64,000 bases of DNA from the NCBI GenBank assembly GCA_034667405.1, contig JAXDJX010000003.1, positions 1 through 64,000 of the forward strand, in the 5' to 3' direction. The DNA comes from JANXVR01 sp034667405 (GTDB taxonomy: Bacteria > Actinomycetota > UBA4738 > HRBIN12). A model generated the notes under the pieces. It searched no databases. It saw only the letters and a program-made list of their open reading frames with translations, and was not told the origin of the DNA. A program made the translations under genes and the position numbers. Of this stretch, positions 17,293 through 25,097 are shown piece after piece. Each line of letters begins with the position of its first letter. Within the stretch, counting starts at the first letter, position 1.

Positions 17293-17322
17293 TTGACATG
17301 TGACTATTTAGTCACCTATTCT
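17293..17322 (+). promoter_or_regulatory. Promoter of the ArsR-SRPBCC pair
   Basis: TTGACA at 17293-17298, an 18-bp spacer, then TATTCT at 17317-17322; six bases later comes the GTG at 17329. The geometry puts transcription start at the start codon, so the message would be leaderless. The perfect -35 box is seen directly; the start site is inferred. Confidence 0.72.
17300..17315. promoter_or_regulatory. Candidate ArsR operator
   Basis: GTGACTA, TT, TAGTCAC: a perfect inverted repeat with 7-base arms and a 2-base spacer, located between the -35 and -10 boxes. Occupancy by the ArsR dimer would block polymerase, which fits autorepression. It also lies 29 bp from the divergent glycosyltransferase start. 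Confidence 0.7.
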
Positions 17323-17328
17323 CAGGCT

Positions 17329-17652
17329 GTGACCGACGACAAGGTGTTCAAGGCGCTCGCGGACCAAACGCGTCGTTTCCTGCTCGACCAGCTCTTCACG
17401 CGTGACGGCCGAACGCTCACGGAGCTTGAGTCCGAGTTGGAGATGACGCGGTTCGGCGTCATGAAGCACCTGCGCGTCCTTGAGGACGCGAACCTCGTAG
17501 TCACGCGCCGATCGGGTCGGGAGAAGCTGCATTTCCTCAACCCCGTCCCTATCCGGCTGATCCACGACCGGTGGATCGACAAGTACACCGAACGCCAGGT
17601 CTCGGCACTCGCCGACCTGAAACACGAACTTGAGAAGAAGGAGCTGGCATGA
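17329..17652 (+). CDS. ArsR-family winged-helix transcriptional regulator
   Basis: A 107-residue protein starting VTDDKVFKALADQTRRFLLD at a GTG; the frame is open upstream, but the promoter runs through that part. The winged helix is GRTLTELESELEMTRFGVMKHL followed by LVVTRRSGREKLHFLN (about 27-72, quoted as ELEMTRFGVMKHLRVL). No Cys metal site is present, so it is unlikely to be a classic arsenic sensor. The ArsR-SRPBCC pairing is common in actinobacteria and Bacillus-like genomes. It overlaps the downstream SRPBCC gene by 4 bp (ATGA), so they are translationally coupled. Confidence 0.93.
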   Translation: MTDDKVFKALADQTRRFLLDQLFTRDGRTLTELESELEMTRFGVMKHLRVLEDANLVVTRRSGREKLHFLNPVPIRLIHDRWIDKYTERQVSALADLKHELEKKELA

Positions 17653-18170
17653 CGATGACGGAGACGGCATTGACCACCCAGGTTCACCGGATCTACATCA
17701 AGGCTTCACCCCAGGCCATTTGGGATGCGATCACGAAGCCCGAGTGGACCGAGAGGTACGCGTGGTGCGGGCGGGTCGAGTTCGATCTGCGTCCGGGCGG
17801 GGCCTACAAGGGATTCACCAACCAGACTATGCGTTCGATGGGCGCACCGGACGTGGCCGTCGACGGCGAGGTCATCGAGGCGGATCCGCCGAACAAACTC
17901 GTCCACACCTTGCGCAACGTCATGGATGAGGCCGGGAAGGCGGAGGGATTCACTCGCCTCACCTACGACATCGTCGAAGGGAAGGACGGCGTCACGAAGG
18001 TGACCGTTACCCACGAGCTGGAGGGCGCGCCGCACCTGGCACAGCTGCTCTCCGGCGGGTTGGAAGACATGGGAGCCGGCGGTGGCTGGAGCTGGGTGCT
18101 CAGCGATCTGAAGTCACTGCTCGAGACAGGAGACACGCTCGGCTGGGTTGGTCCAATCGATCAGGGCTAA
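17649..18170 (+). CDS. SRPBCC (AHSA1-like) domain protein
   Basis: A 173-residue START/Bet v 1-like protein: VHRIYIKASPQAIWDAIT and WTERYAWCGRVEFDLRPGG at the front, then VIEADPPNKLVHTL and TRLTYDIVEG. This fold (AHSA1) has a deep hydrophobic pocket that binds small molecules. It is encoded right after an ArsR repressor, overlapping by 4 bp. In this arrangement the SRPBCC protein may sense or degrade the inducer, but no substrate is known. A strong 12-bp stem follows 40 bp after the stop. Confidence 0.9.
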   Translation: MTMTETALTTQVHRIYIKASPQAIWDAITKPEWTERYAWCGRVEFDLRPGGAYKGFTNQTMRSMGAPDVAVDGEVIEADPPNKLVHTLRNVMDEAGKAEGFTRLTYDIVEGKDGVTKVTVTHELEGAPHLAQLLSGGLEDMGAGGGWSWVLSDLKSLLETGDTLGWVGPIDQG

Positions 18171-18209
18171 CCACCCGTAACCGCCTACCACCTGCGAGGG
18201 AAGGCCGCC

Positions 18210-18251
18210 CGAGGGCGGAGGACGCGTTCTTCGAGCGAGCCTCCGCCCTCG
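18210..18251 (+). terminator. Intergenic hairpin after the ArsR-SRPBCC pair
   Basis: CGAGGGCGGAGG (18210-18221) and CCTCCGCCCTCG (18240-18251) form a perfect 12-bp stem with an 18-base loop. A competing short hairpin CCGCCC-GA-GGGCGG (18205-18218) uses the same left arm. No T-run follows, so a factor-independent terminator is not certain. The next gene starts at 18314. Confidence 0.5.
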
Positions 18252-18313
18252 CCTCGCGCTCCGAGCGGAATGGGAATACCCTCTTGCGCGTCGCCGGAGG
18301 AAGGGGCTGCGCC

Positions 18314-19114
18314 GTGACGGACCAGAAGCCAACGATCGTTCTGATCCACGGACTATGGATGACTCCCCGGAGCTGGGAGAAATGGATCGACCGGTTCTCC
18401 GGCCGCGGCCATCAGGTACTTGCGCCGAGCTGGCCGGGCATGGAGGCGGAGAACGAAGATCTGATCCGCGATCCCTCCCCGATAGCACGTGTCGGCGTAC
18501 CCGAGATCCTGGACCACTACGAACGCATCATCGACAAACTGGACCGGCGGCCGATCATCATGGGCCACTCGTTCGGTGGAGGGTTCGTGCAAGGGTTGTT
18601 GGACCGCGGCGTGGGCGCGGCCGGTGTCGCCGTCGACCCGGCACCCCCGAAGGGGGTCTTGAAGCTCCCGTTCTCAACGGTCCGCTCCGGATGGTCGCTC
18701 CTTCGCAACCCGGCGAACAAACACAAGGCCGTATCCATCACGCCGAAACAGTTCCGGTACGCGTTCGGGAACACACTGTCGGAAGAGGAGTCACAGAAGG
18801 TCTACGAGCGCTACGCGGTGCCCGGCGCCGGAGGGGTCATCTGGGAGGGCGCGATAGCGAACCTGAAAGGCCGCTCACCCTTCCGCATCGACTGGGGGAA
18901 GCCGGATCGGGTGCCGCTCCTCATCTTGGGTGGCGGATCCGACCACGTAGTTCCGCCATCGCTCAGCCGCGCGATCTTCAATCACTACAAGGGACCCGCC
19001 ACTGTGGAATACAAGGAGTTCCCCGGCCGCTCTCACTACACCGTCGGGCAGGACGGGTGGGAAGAGGTCGCCGACTACGCGCTCACCTGGGCCACCGATC
19101 ACGCCGCGAACTGA
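18314..19114 (+). CDS. Alpha/beta hydrolase
   Basis: A 266-residue protein starting with VTDQKPTIVLIHGLWMTP at a GTG that has a GGAGGAAGGGG ribosome site; the open frame extends ten codons upstream. The oxyanion HG is in LIHGLW, the nucleophile Ser in GHSFGGGF (about 85), the acid in GGGSDHVV (about 210) and the His in RSHYTVGQ (about 239). The family includes esterases, lipases and haloperoxidases. The substrate is unknown. Its 3' end overlaps the end of the convergent esterase gene by 16 bp. Confidence 0.9.
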   Translation: MTDQKPTIVLIHGLWMTPRSWEKWIDRFSGRGHQVLAPSWPGMEAENEDLIRDPSPIARVGVPEILDHYERIIDKLDRRPIIMGHSFGGGFVQGLLDRGVGAAGVAVDPAPPKGVLKLPFSTVRSGWSLLRNPANKHKAVSITPKQFRYAFGNTLSEEESQKVYERYAVPGAGGVIWEGAIANLKGRSPFRIDWGKPDRVPLLILGGGSDHVVPPSLSRAIFNHYKGPATVEYKEFPGRSHYTVGQDGWEEVADYALTWATDHAAN

Positions 19115-19998
19115 GATCCCAGGAACCTCGCTTGACCGGGCCCGACCTTGAGCCAGAACGCGCCGTCATGTCCTCCGGCGATGGACACACCGGCCGGAGG
19201 GGACGGCAGGGACTGAACGAACGCCTGCACGTACGGGTAGAACCCGTCCTGTAGTCCACAGTCGACACGGACCGCCGTCTGCGCGAGCGCGCCTGCATGC
19301 GCGATCACGTCATACGTCGCGAACTGCGCGGCCGAATCGAAGGCATCGCCAGGACCCAACAACATCGCGTCGTAGCTGGTCCAGATCGCAGGACTCGCTG
19401 CTGCGACGGCGCACAAGTCATGTGGGTAGCGTTCGGCCATAAGGATCGCCCCGTAGCCGCCCATGGACCAGCCCATGATCGCGCGCCGGGCGCGCGTCTC
19501 CCCCAACGTCCACCGATCCGCGCACATCGGGACGAACTCCTGCATGAGCATCGACATCCGATCCTCGCCCGATGTCCGCGGATGCCAATACGACTCGCCC
19601 CCATCTATCGCAGCGAGGGCGAACGGCGGCGAGTCTCCCTTCCGGCTGGCATCAGCGACGAACTGGGGCATCCGCGTGCCGCTCATACACCCCGCCGCCG
19701 TGCCGCCGCGTCCGGGGAGCATGAACACGACAGGGAGCCCGTCCCCGAGCCGATGTCCTGCCGGAACCGCGAGCGAGTACCCAACCGACGCGCCAAGGAT
19801 CTTCGACCTGAAGGCCCCGTTGGTGACCGAAGGCTCCCTGCGCCGTGCGGGCGAACGGCTCGTCGATCCGCCGGGCGATGGAGACCGCCCGATGGCGTAC
19901 CCCCCACCTGCCGCTGCGACCGCGGCCACGCCGGCCCCAGCAAGGAACCATCGCCGCGAAATACCCGCCTGCGCGCGAGTGGCCCGGTGCATCGGCAT
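19099..19998 (-). CDS. Tat-exported esterase, antigen 85/esterase-D-like
   Basis: About 299 residues. The start used is the ATG at 19998 (MPMHRATRAQAGISRRWFLAG); a GTG at 20016 in the same frame is possible. A twin-arginine signal SRRWFLAGAGVAAVAAAGG is clear. The hydrolase domain has FMLPGRGGTA, the nucleophile in MGWSMGGYGAIL (about 177) and a late GGHDGAFWL that may hold the His. It resembles the antigen 85 / esterase D group (PF00756), whose members act on esters including mycolates or other acyl groups. It would act outside the membrane. The substrate is not determined. Confidence 0.88.
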   Translation of the reverse strand: MPMHRATRAQAGISRRWFLAGAGVAAVAAAGGGYAIGRSPSPGGSTSRSPARRREPSVTNGAFRSKILGASVGYSLAVPAGHRLGDGLPVVFMLPGRGGTAAGCMSGTRMPQFVADASRKGDSPPFALAAIDGGESYWHPRTSGEDRMSMLMQEFVPMCADRWTLGETRARRAIMGWSMGGYGAILMAERYPHDLCAVAAASPAIWTSYDAMLLGPGDAFDSAAQFATYDVIAHAGALAQTAVRVDCGLQDGFYPYVQAFVQSLPSPPAGVSIAGGHDGAFWLKVGPGQARFLGSQFAA

Positions 19999-20008
19999 GG
20001 AGGGCACC

Positions 20009-20353
20009 CTACCCACTCGCCAGATGACGAGAGCTGACCCGGGAGCGCGCCCCTGGAGGGGACTCGCCCGCAGAGATGATCATCGTGACGGCGGCCGGCA
20101 CGAAGAGCAGTCCAACGGAGAAGATCCCGATAAACACGAACACCACCAGCAGGAGTGCTGCTGCAGTCCTGGCCGCACGGAGGCCCCTTCGAACCAACAT
20201 CGGCACACCGGCACCCACCACAGGAACGGCAACGATGATCGGCGTCGACGGGAACGACCAGATCGAATGGAACAGGATGACGGTGGCCAGCCACGCCGAG
20301 GCCGCGAGCCTGAACGAGAGGCGATCCCATCGGAATCCCGCGGTCGGTGTCAT
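20009..20353 (-). CDS. Small membrane protein, last gene of the TetR operon
   Basis: A 114-residue protein in the same frame as a much longer spurious reading frame, but starting at the ATG at 20353, which overlaps the TetR stop by 4 bp (ATGA). Three hydrophobic stretches are visible: LAASAWLATVILFHSIW, PIIVAVPVVGAGVPML and AAALLLVVFVFIGIFSVGLLF. The C-terminus is Arg/Ser-rich. I recognise no family. Its coupling to the regulator suggests it is part of the regulated unit. Confidence 0.7.
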   Translation of the reverse strand: MTPTAGFRWDRLSFRLAASAWLATVILFHSIWSFPSTPIIVAVPVVGAGVPMLVRRGLRAARTAAALLLVVFVFIGIFSVGLLFVPAAVTMIISAGESPPGARSRVSSRHLASG

Positions 20354-21003
20354 GGCGCCTGCTCGGCGGGACTCCCCGTCACTCCCATCTGGGCCAGCAT
20401 CGGCGCGAACTGATCGATCAGCTGCGCCATCGAACCCATCATCGTGAAGACGGCGTCGGCTTCGGATCGCTCGGGATCCAGCCGCGAGAGCAGCTCGATG
20501 CCTAGGAACATGGAGGCGATGGCATAGGCGGCCTCGCGCGCGGGGACCAGGTTCGCCAAGGGCGATCCCGCCTCGGCTTTCTGCAACGCCTCCTGCACCA
20601 GAGCGATCCATCCGTTGAACCGATCCAAGAGGATGCCGCCACGCTCGGCGTCGTTCGCCGCGGCCATCAACTGCGTGACCGCGGTGATGGACCCGTCGGC
20701 CATGTCCTCGTCGTGGAGGCGTCGCGCGATCCCGACCAGGTCTGCGAGCGAACTCACCTCGCCCACCGCGTCCCGATACCGCGCTACCTGCTGTTCGCTG
20801 ACCCGCGCGAACGAGGCACTGAGGAGTTCGTCCACCGAGCCGAAGTGGTAGAAGATCAGCGCCTGGTTGAAGTCCCCGTGACGCGCGATCGCCCGTGCCG
20901 TCGTGTCGGCGAAGCCTTCGACCCGCACGGTCTCCAGCGCCGCGTCGATGATGCGCTCGCGCGTCTCGGACCCCTTGGCAGATGCAGCCGTCATGGGCCT
21001 CAC
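20350..21003 (-). CDS. TetR-family transcriptional regulator
   Basis: A 217-residue protein (start at the GTG at 21003 or the ATG at 20994). The N-terminal TetR helix-turn-helix is GSETRERIIDAALETV, then ADTTARAIARHGDFNQALIFYHF (about 11-58, quoted in part as GDFNQALIFYHFGSVDELL). The C-terminal ligand domain is variable and has no recognisable ligand. It overlaps the DCC gene at its start by 4 bp and the membrane protein at its end by 4 bp, making a tightly coupled unit. The effector is unknown. Confidence 0.93.
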   Translation of the reverse strand: MRPMTAASAKGSETRERIIDAALETVRVEGFADTTARAIARHGDFNQALIFYHFGSVDELLSASFARVSEQQVARYRDAVGEVSSLADLVGIARRLHDEDMADGSITAVTQLMAAANDAERGGILLDRFNGWIALVQEALQKAEAGSPLANLVPAREAAYAIASMFLGIELLSRLDPERSEADAVFTMMGSMAQLIDQFAPMLAQMGVTGSPAEQAP

Positions 21004-21455
21004 CGTACCCGGACCTCATCACACCACGAGCAGTCCTCGGGCCGGTCGTGGCGGGTGAGCCAGCTCGCCCATTTGTTACGGCGTTTGGAGACGTGGATGA
21101 AGAACCGCTCCGCCTGCCCCGACCACCTCGGCCGGGCGAAGAAGTAGGCGGCCGCCCGGTACCGTGCGGTCGCCCACAGACAGATGAGGAACGCGGCGGG
21201 CCCGACCCAAACGTTGCCCCGGTCGTCGACGACGACGAGTTCGCTGCCCAGCCACGGGACTTCGCCATAGCGCGAATGTGCCTCGTCTGACCCAGAGGCC
21301 AGCAACTCGACCGGGACCAGGCACGGCTGAGCCGCAAGCCAATCGCTACAGCGGAGGCAGAATGCGCACCGCTCGTCATATAGGACGGTGAGCCGGGAGC
21401 CCTGCCCGGGAAGGGCAGGGCTCGGCTCGACGGCTGATGATCCGTCCGTGCGCAT
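21000..21455 (-). CDS. DCC-family thiol-disulfide oxidoreductase-like protein (DUF393)
   Basis: A 151-residue protein with LTVLYDERCAFCLRCSDWL: the D-x-x-C-x-x-C signature of the DCC family (about 26-34), a thioredoxin-like group. Later SDEAHSRYGEVPWLGSELVVVDDRG and WVGPAAFLICLWATARYR are typical of the family. It may catalyse disulfide exchange near the membrane. It lies 2 bp after the membrane protein 21458 and overlaps the TetR start by 4 bp. Confidence 0.9.
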   Translation of the reverse strand: MRTDGSSAVEPSPALPGQGSRLTVLYDERCAFCLRCSDWLAAQPCLVPVELLASGSDEAHSRYGEVPWLGSELVVVDDRGNVWVGPAAFLICLWATARYRAAAYFFARPRWSGQAERFFIHVSKRRNKWASWLTRHDRPEDCSWCDEVRVR

Positions 21456-21457
21456 GG

Positions 21458-21916
21458 TCAGCTCCCCGTCGGGGTCGGCGGAGCCTGCGGTGCCGGAGGA
21501 GCGGAGTAGCCGGTGGACGGCCGTGAGATCCGCGCCTGCGGTGCGACCGGCCTCGGCATGCTGCGCTGTTCGCGCCGCGTCCGGATCTTCCAGAACACCG
21601 CCACGTTCACGAAGTGGATCAGCGCGAGCGTGACCAGCAGCATCGCGAGCCTATTCACCAGGAATTGGACGGCTTGGAACCCGTCCTGCTGGCGGGACGC
21701 ACGAAGGATGTACAGGGCGTATCCCAAGCTCAGCATGTAGAAACCGGTCACCAGCAGCCGGTTGAGCGCATCGGCCAGTTCCGGCTTCCCCTCGAACACG
21801 TCGCGTAGGAACGCGGTCCCGCTGTGGAACAGGGTCCGCGCAAGCCACACGGTCAATCCGACCGCCACCATGATGTAGATCACGGAAACGATGATCGAGT
21901 TGTTGTCGGTCTGCAT
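21458..21916 (-). CDS. Small integral membrane protein heading the TetR operon
   Basis: A 152-residue protein from the ATG at 21916, chosen because AAGGAG lies six bases upstream; the frame is open to 21952. Hydrophobic segments SIIVSVIYIMVAVGLTVWLA, LVTGFYMLSLGYALYIL and LAMLLVTLALIHFVNVAVFW give about three or four helices. A Pro-rich cytoplasmic or outer tail (RPVAPQA, SAPPAPQAPPTPTGS) follows. No family is recognised. It is the first gene of a four-gene unit with DCC, TetR and 20009. Confidence 0.75.
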   Translation of the reverse strand: MQTDNNSIIVSVIYIMVAVGLTVWLARTLFHSGTAFLRDVFEGKPELADALNRLLVTGFYMLSLGYALYILRASRQQDGFQAVQFLVNRLAMLLVTLALIHFVNVAVFWKIRTRREQRSMPRPVAPQARISRPSTGYSAPPAPQAPPTPTGS

Positions 21917-22008
21917 CTCCTTCTCCTTTCCTTGAGCATTCGGTTTGTGCATCTGCTCAAACCATACGCTCAGAGAATGGGGGAGTCAAGCGGACATTTC
22001 CATCAGGG

Positions 22009-22038
22009 TTGACCGGAATCGAACACGAGGCTTAGCGT
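22009..22038 (+). promoter_or_regulatory. Candidate promoter of the phosphotransferase gene
   Basis: TTGACC (22009-22014), an 18-bp spacer, TAGCGT (22033-22038), then six bases to the GTG at 22045. The spacing is the same as at 17293, which again implies a leaderless message. The -10 box is a weaker match. Confidence 0.5.
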
Positions 22039-22044
22039 GCCTCC

Positions 22045-22971
22045 GTGGGTGCGGCATCGGATCCCGGGGTGGATGCGGCCATCGCCGCCGTACCGGGATG
22101 GGCCGGCCTGGAGCCAGTCATCACCCCGATCACGGCCGGGATCACCAACCGCAACTACCGGGTGGACATCGGTGGTGAGTCGTTCGTTCTTCGGATCGCG
22201 GGCAAGGACACCGACCTCTTGGGGATCGACCGAGAGGCCGAACGCGAGGCCGGCGCCGCGGCCGCGGCCGCCGGGGTAGGCCCACCGGTGTACGCCTTCC
22301 TTCCGGAACAAGGAGCGCTCGTGACCAGGTTCGTCGGCGGCGACCCTGTCCCCGACGATCAGCTTCGAACCGAGCGCGTGCTCGACGCCGTCGTCAGATC
22401 GGTGAAAGGGATCCACGCATGTGCGCCGATCCCTTCCACGTTCGCTGTCTTCAGGATCGTGGACAACTACGCCCGACTCGCGCGCGAGCGCGGCGTGACC
22501 ATCCCCAGCGCGTACGACGACGCGCACGCCTTCGCCGGCTGGATCGAGGATTCGCTGGCTCAGGCGCCGATGCCGCTCACCACCTGTCACGACGATCTGC
22601 TGAACGCGAACTTCCTGCTCGAAGGCGACCACTGCTGGATCGTCGACTACGAATATGCCGGGATGGGCGACCCGTTCTTCGATCTCGGGAACCTTTCCAT
22701 CAACAACAACCTGGACGAGCCGGCACAGGAACTGCTGCTGCGTTTGTATTTCGGAGACGTCCGTGACGTCCATCGGGCACGTCTTGCGCTGATGTGTATC
22801 GTCAGCGACTTCCGCGAGGCGATGTGGGGGGTAGTGCAGCAGGCGCTGAGCACGTTGGAGTTCGACTACGTGAACTATGCCGACCGGCATTTCGCTCGGC
22901 TGCTCTCCGCCGCCGAGGACGACCGGTTCGGCGAGTGGCTGGCGACCGCAAAGACGCCGGTGCCGATGTGA
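22045..22971 (+). CDS. Choline/aminoglycoside-type phosphotransferase
   Basis: A 308-residue protein kinase-like fold. ITAGITNRNYRVDI forms the nucleotide loop, FVLRIAGKD carries the phosphate-contacting region, and the catalytic block is TCHDDLLNANFLLE (about 179-192) with IVDYEYAGMGDPFFDL (about 198-213) as the metal-binding Asp motif. This is the APH/choline kinase family: it phosphorylates a hydroxyl of a small amine or sugar using ATP. The DDLLNAN variant resembles choline and ethanolamine kinases more than drug kinases. Candidate leaderless promoter upstream. It is convergent with 22980 (8 bp between stops). Confidence 0.9.
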   Translation: MGAASDPGVDAAIAAVPGWAGLEPVITPITAGITNRNYRVDIGGESFVLRIAGKDTDLLGIDREAEREAGAAAAAAGVGPPVYAFLPEQGALVTRFVGGDPVPDDQLRTERVLDAVVRSVKGIHACAPIPSTFAVFRIVDNYARLARERGVTIPSAYDDAHAFAGWIEDSLAQAPMPLTTCHDDLLNANFLLEGDHCWIVDYEYAGMGDPFFDLGNLSINNNLDEPAQELLLRLYFGDVRDVHRARLALMCIVSDFREAMWGVVQQALSTLEFDYVNYADRHFARLLSAAEDDRFGEWLATAKTPVPM

Positions 22972-22979
22972 CCGACGGA

Positions 22980-23384
22980 TCAGGACGTGGGCTTTGCGCC
23001 TCGCCGAGGCTGTGCGGCCTCGCGCGCTCGTTGCTCGGGGCCGGGCACGTCCTCGCCGACAAAGATCGAGCCGTTCCAATACGCCTCGAGTCGCCGACTC
23101 TTCTCCCGCAACCCCTTCACGTCAAGGTGAAGCTCCTCCGGGGGAGCAAGACGGCCGAAGTCGTGATGCACCGCGATCCCGGCGTCCTCTGACACGTGGA
23201 ACCGATGCGGCCTTCGGGAACTGCGGGTGAAGCTCGACCGCTTGGTGGACCGGGGAGGTTCGCAATGTGTCTCGAGCCACACGTAGGAGCCGACGGGCCC
23301 GCGGCGCGGATCGAGCCACACCCATACGGCACCGCCGCGCTCGGCGATGAACTCGGCAGCCTTGGGCGTCGCCACGACCTTCAT
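22980..23384 (-). CDS. Conserved-looking hypothetical protein
   Basis: A 134-residue protein. It starts MKVVATPKAAEFIAERGGAV, followed by a short beta-rich body (WVWLDPRRG, SYVWLETHCEPP), DAGIAVHHDFGR and PPEELHLDVKGL, then LEAYWNGSIFVGED and a basic tail. The order of segments looks like a family I have seen as unnamed proteins in actinobacteria, but I cannot name a function. There is one Cys, no signal peptide and no membrane segment. Confidence 0.7.
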   Translation of the reverse strand: MKVVATPKAAEFIAERGGAVWVWLDPRRGPVGSYVWLETHCEPPRSTKRSSFTRSSRRPHRFHVSEDAGIAVHHDFGRLAPPEELHLDVKGLREKSRRLEAYWNGSIFVGEDVPGPEQRAREAAQPRRGAKPTS

Positions 23385-23463
23385 CGGTGCAACGTACCCC
23401 GCTTCCTATGAGCGCGCGAGGGGCCGGCGCACGGCCGGACCCCGGACAGCGGCTGGACGGTCC

Positions 23464-25056
23464 CTAGATCCCCAACTCCTCGGGAGGCACAACGGCGGCG
23501 AACTCTTTCTTGCGCCCCGAGATCCCGTAGTAGAGAGCTCCCACAACGATGACGAGGCCCATGATCAGCCAGATCAACGGGATGTCGTTCAGGAACCCGA
23601 CATGGAAGTTCGTGAGTTGGGTCCCTTGGGTGTAGTAGTCGGTCTGCTTCGCGGTGGGGTTGGTGAAGATGCGGAGTGTCGCGTTCGCCGAGAAGGCCGA
23701 ATCCCCCGGAGAGGTCCAGAGGAAGTTCAGGATCATCGCCGCGCCCCACAACAGCGCGAGCGCGTTGACGATGACACCCCATCTGCCGAGCTTGAACGGA
23801 GCGTCGGTCTTCGGCCATCCCTTCGCGCGCGCGCGCATAACCGCGAGGTTCCCCAGGAAATAGCTCAGGTAGATCATCGCCGTCGCCGCCACCGCGATGA
23901 CCGTCGCACCCGCGAACTGGATGAACGGGATCAACGTAAGCACCGCGACCCCGATGCAGGCTCCGACCGGTGTGTGGAGCCTCGGATTCACCTTCGACAT
24001 CCACCCAGAGGCGGGGAGCTGATTGTCGCGCGCCATCCCGAAGGCGAGCCGCACCGTCGACGTCATGATCGACAGACAGCAGATGAAGATAGCCGCGCAA
24101 ACCACCAGTAGATACACGTCCGCGACCCACGCCGTGAACACATCGGTGATCACGTTGGGAGCTCCGAGATATAACCCTTGGTAGTCGGCCAGATGCGGAA
24201 CGGCCATGAGGATGCCGATGAGGAACACGGCACCGATAACGAACGCACCGCCGATCGATCCGAGGATGGCCTTCGGGGACTCCGCCCGGGGGTTCTTCGT
24301 CTCCTCTGCCAATGTTCCCGCGGTATCGAAGCCGTAGATGACGAACAGGCTCATGAACATGCCCACGAGGAACGTGCTCGCCGTGAGCTTGCTCGCGCCG
24401 GCGTTCGTCAGGATGCCGATCCCCTGATTGTTGTGGAAGATCGCCATGATGAGCGCGAATACGACCATCCCCAGGATCTCGAACACCACGCCGAAGTTGT
24501 TGATCACCGACACGAGTTTCACACCATAGATATTCAGGACGGTGATGATGGCCAGCGTTATCAACGCCACAACCAGTTGGGCATGACTTCCGAGCTCGGT
24601 GTTGAAGCCCGTACCGAACATGTTGTTGATCAGCGGCAGGAGGGCGATCGGTAGCGTGGCCACGACTGCCGCCACGGTGATCACGCCGGCGAACAGATAG
24701 ATCCAACCCGTGTACCAGGCGTAGGTTCGCCCACTCAGGTACTTCGACCATTGGAACACCGAACCCGCGATCGGGAAGTGGCTGGAGAGTTCTGCGAAGT
24801 TCAACGCGACGAACAACTGCCCGAGTGCGACGACCGGCCAGGTCCAGAACAGGTACCCGCCAAGGGCGACCAGCCCCAGGTAGAACAGCGTGAAGATCCC
24901 GGTGGACGGTGAGATGTAGCTGAACGCGATGGCGAAGGAGCTAAAGGTGTTGAGTTCGCGCTTCAGCTCCTGCGCGTAGCCGAACTTAGCCAGGTCCGCG
25001 GTATCCCGCTCTGCCTGCGTGCTCCCCGTTCCTGTCCCTGTGTCGCCCGCTGCCAT
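23464..25056 (-). CDS. APC-superfamily amino acid permease
   Basis: A 530-residue transporter from the ATG at 25056, which has a GAGAGGGGGAGGGG ribosome site; the upstream ATG at 25086 lacks family similarity. About 12 helices. FAIAFSYISPSTGIFTLFY (helix 1) and LAEETKNPRAESPKAI (conserved E-x-x-N-P-x-x-x-P-K between helices 6 and 7) mark the amino acid/polyamine/GABA permease group, near the fungal UGA4/BAT1-like set. It is a proton- or exchange-coupled importer of amino acids or amines. Context with amine catabolism genes farther right is suggestive, but the substrate is not known. Confidence 0.93.
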   Translation of the reverse strand: MAAGDTGTGTGSTQAERDTADLAKFGYAQELKRELNTFSSFAIAFSYISPSTGIFTLFYLGLVALGGYLFWTWPVVALGQLFVALNFAELSSHFPIAGSVFQWSKYLSGRTYAWYTGWIYLFAGVITVAAVVATLPIALLPLINNMFGTGFNTELGSHAQLVVALITLAIITVLNIYGVKLVSVINNFGVVFEILGMVVFALIMAIFHNNQGIGILTNAGASKLTASTFLVGMFMSLFVIYGFDTAGTLAEETKNPRAESPKAILGSIGGAFVIGAVFLIGILMAVPHLADYQGLYLGAPNVITDVFTAWVADVYLLVVCAAIFICCLSIMTSTVRLAFGMARDNQLPASGWMSKVNPRLHTPVGACIGVAVLTLIPFIQFAGATVIAVAATAMIYLSYFLGNLAVMRARAKGWPKTDAPFKLGRWGVIVNALALLWGAAMILNFLWTSPGDSAFSANATLRIFTNPTAKQTDYYTQGTQLTNFHVGFLNDIPLIWLIMGLVIVVGALYYGISGRKKEFAAVVPPEELGI

Positions 25057-25097
25057 ACCCCTCCCCCTCTCGCGTCGGATCTCCATTGCGATGGCTC

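Noticed and set aside
20009..21379. A 456-residue continuous minus-strand frame
   Set aside because: Only its last 114 residues are plausible (membrane protein starting at 20353). The rest is an out-of-frame reading of the TetR and DCC genes.
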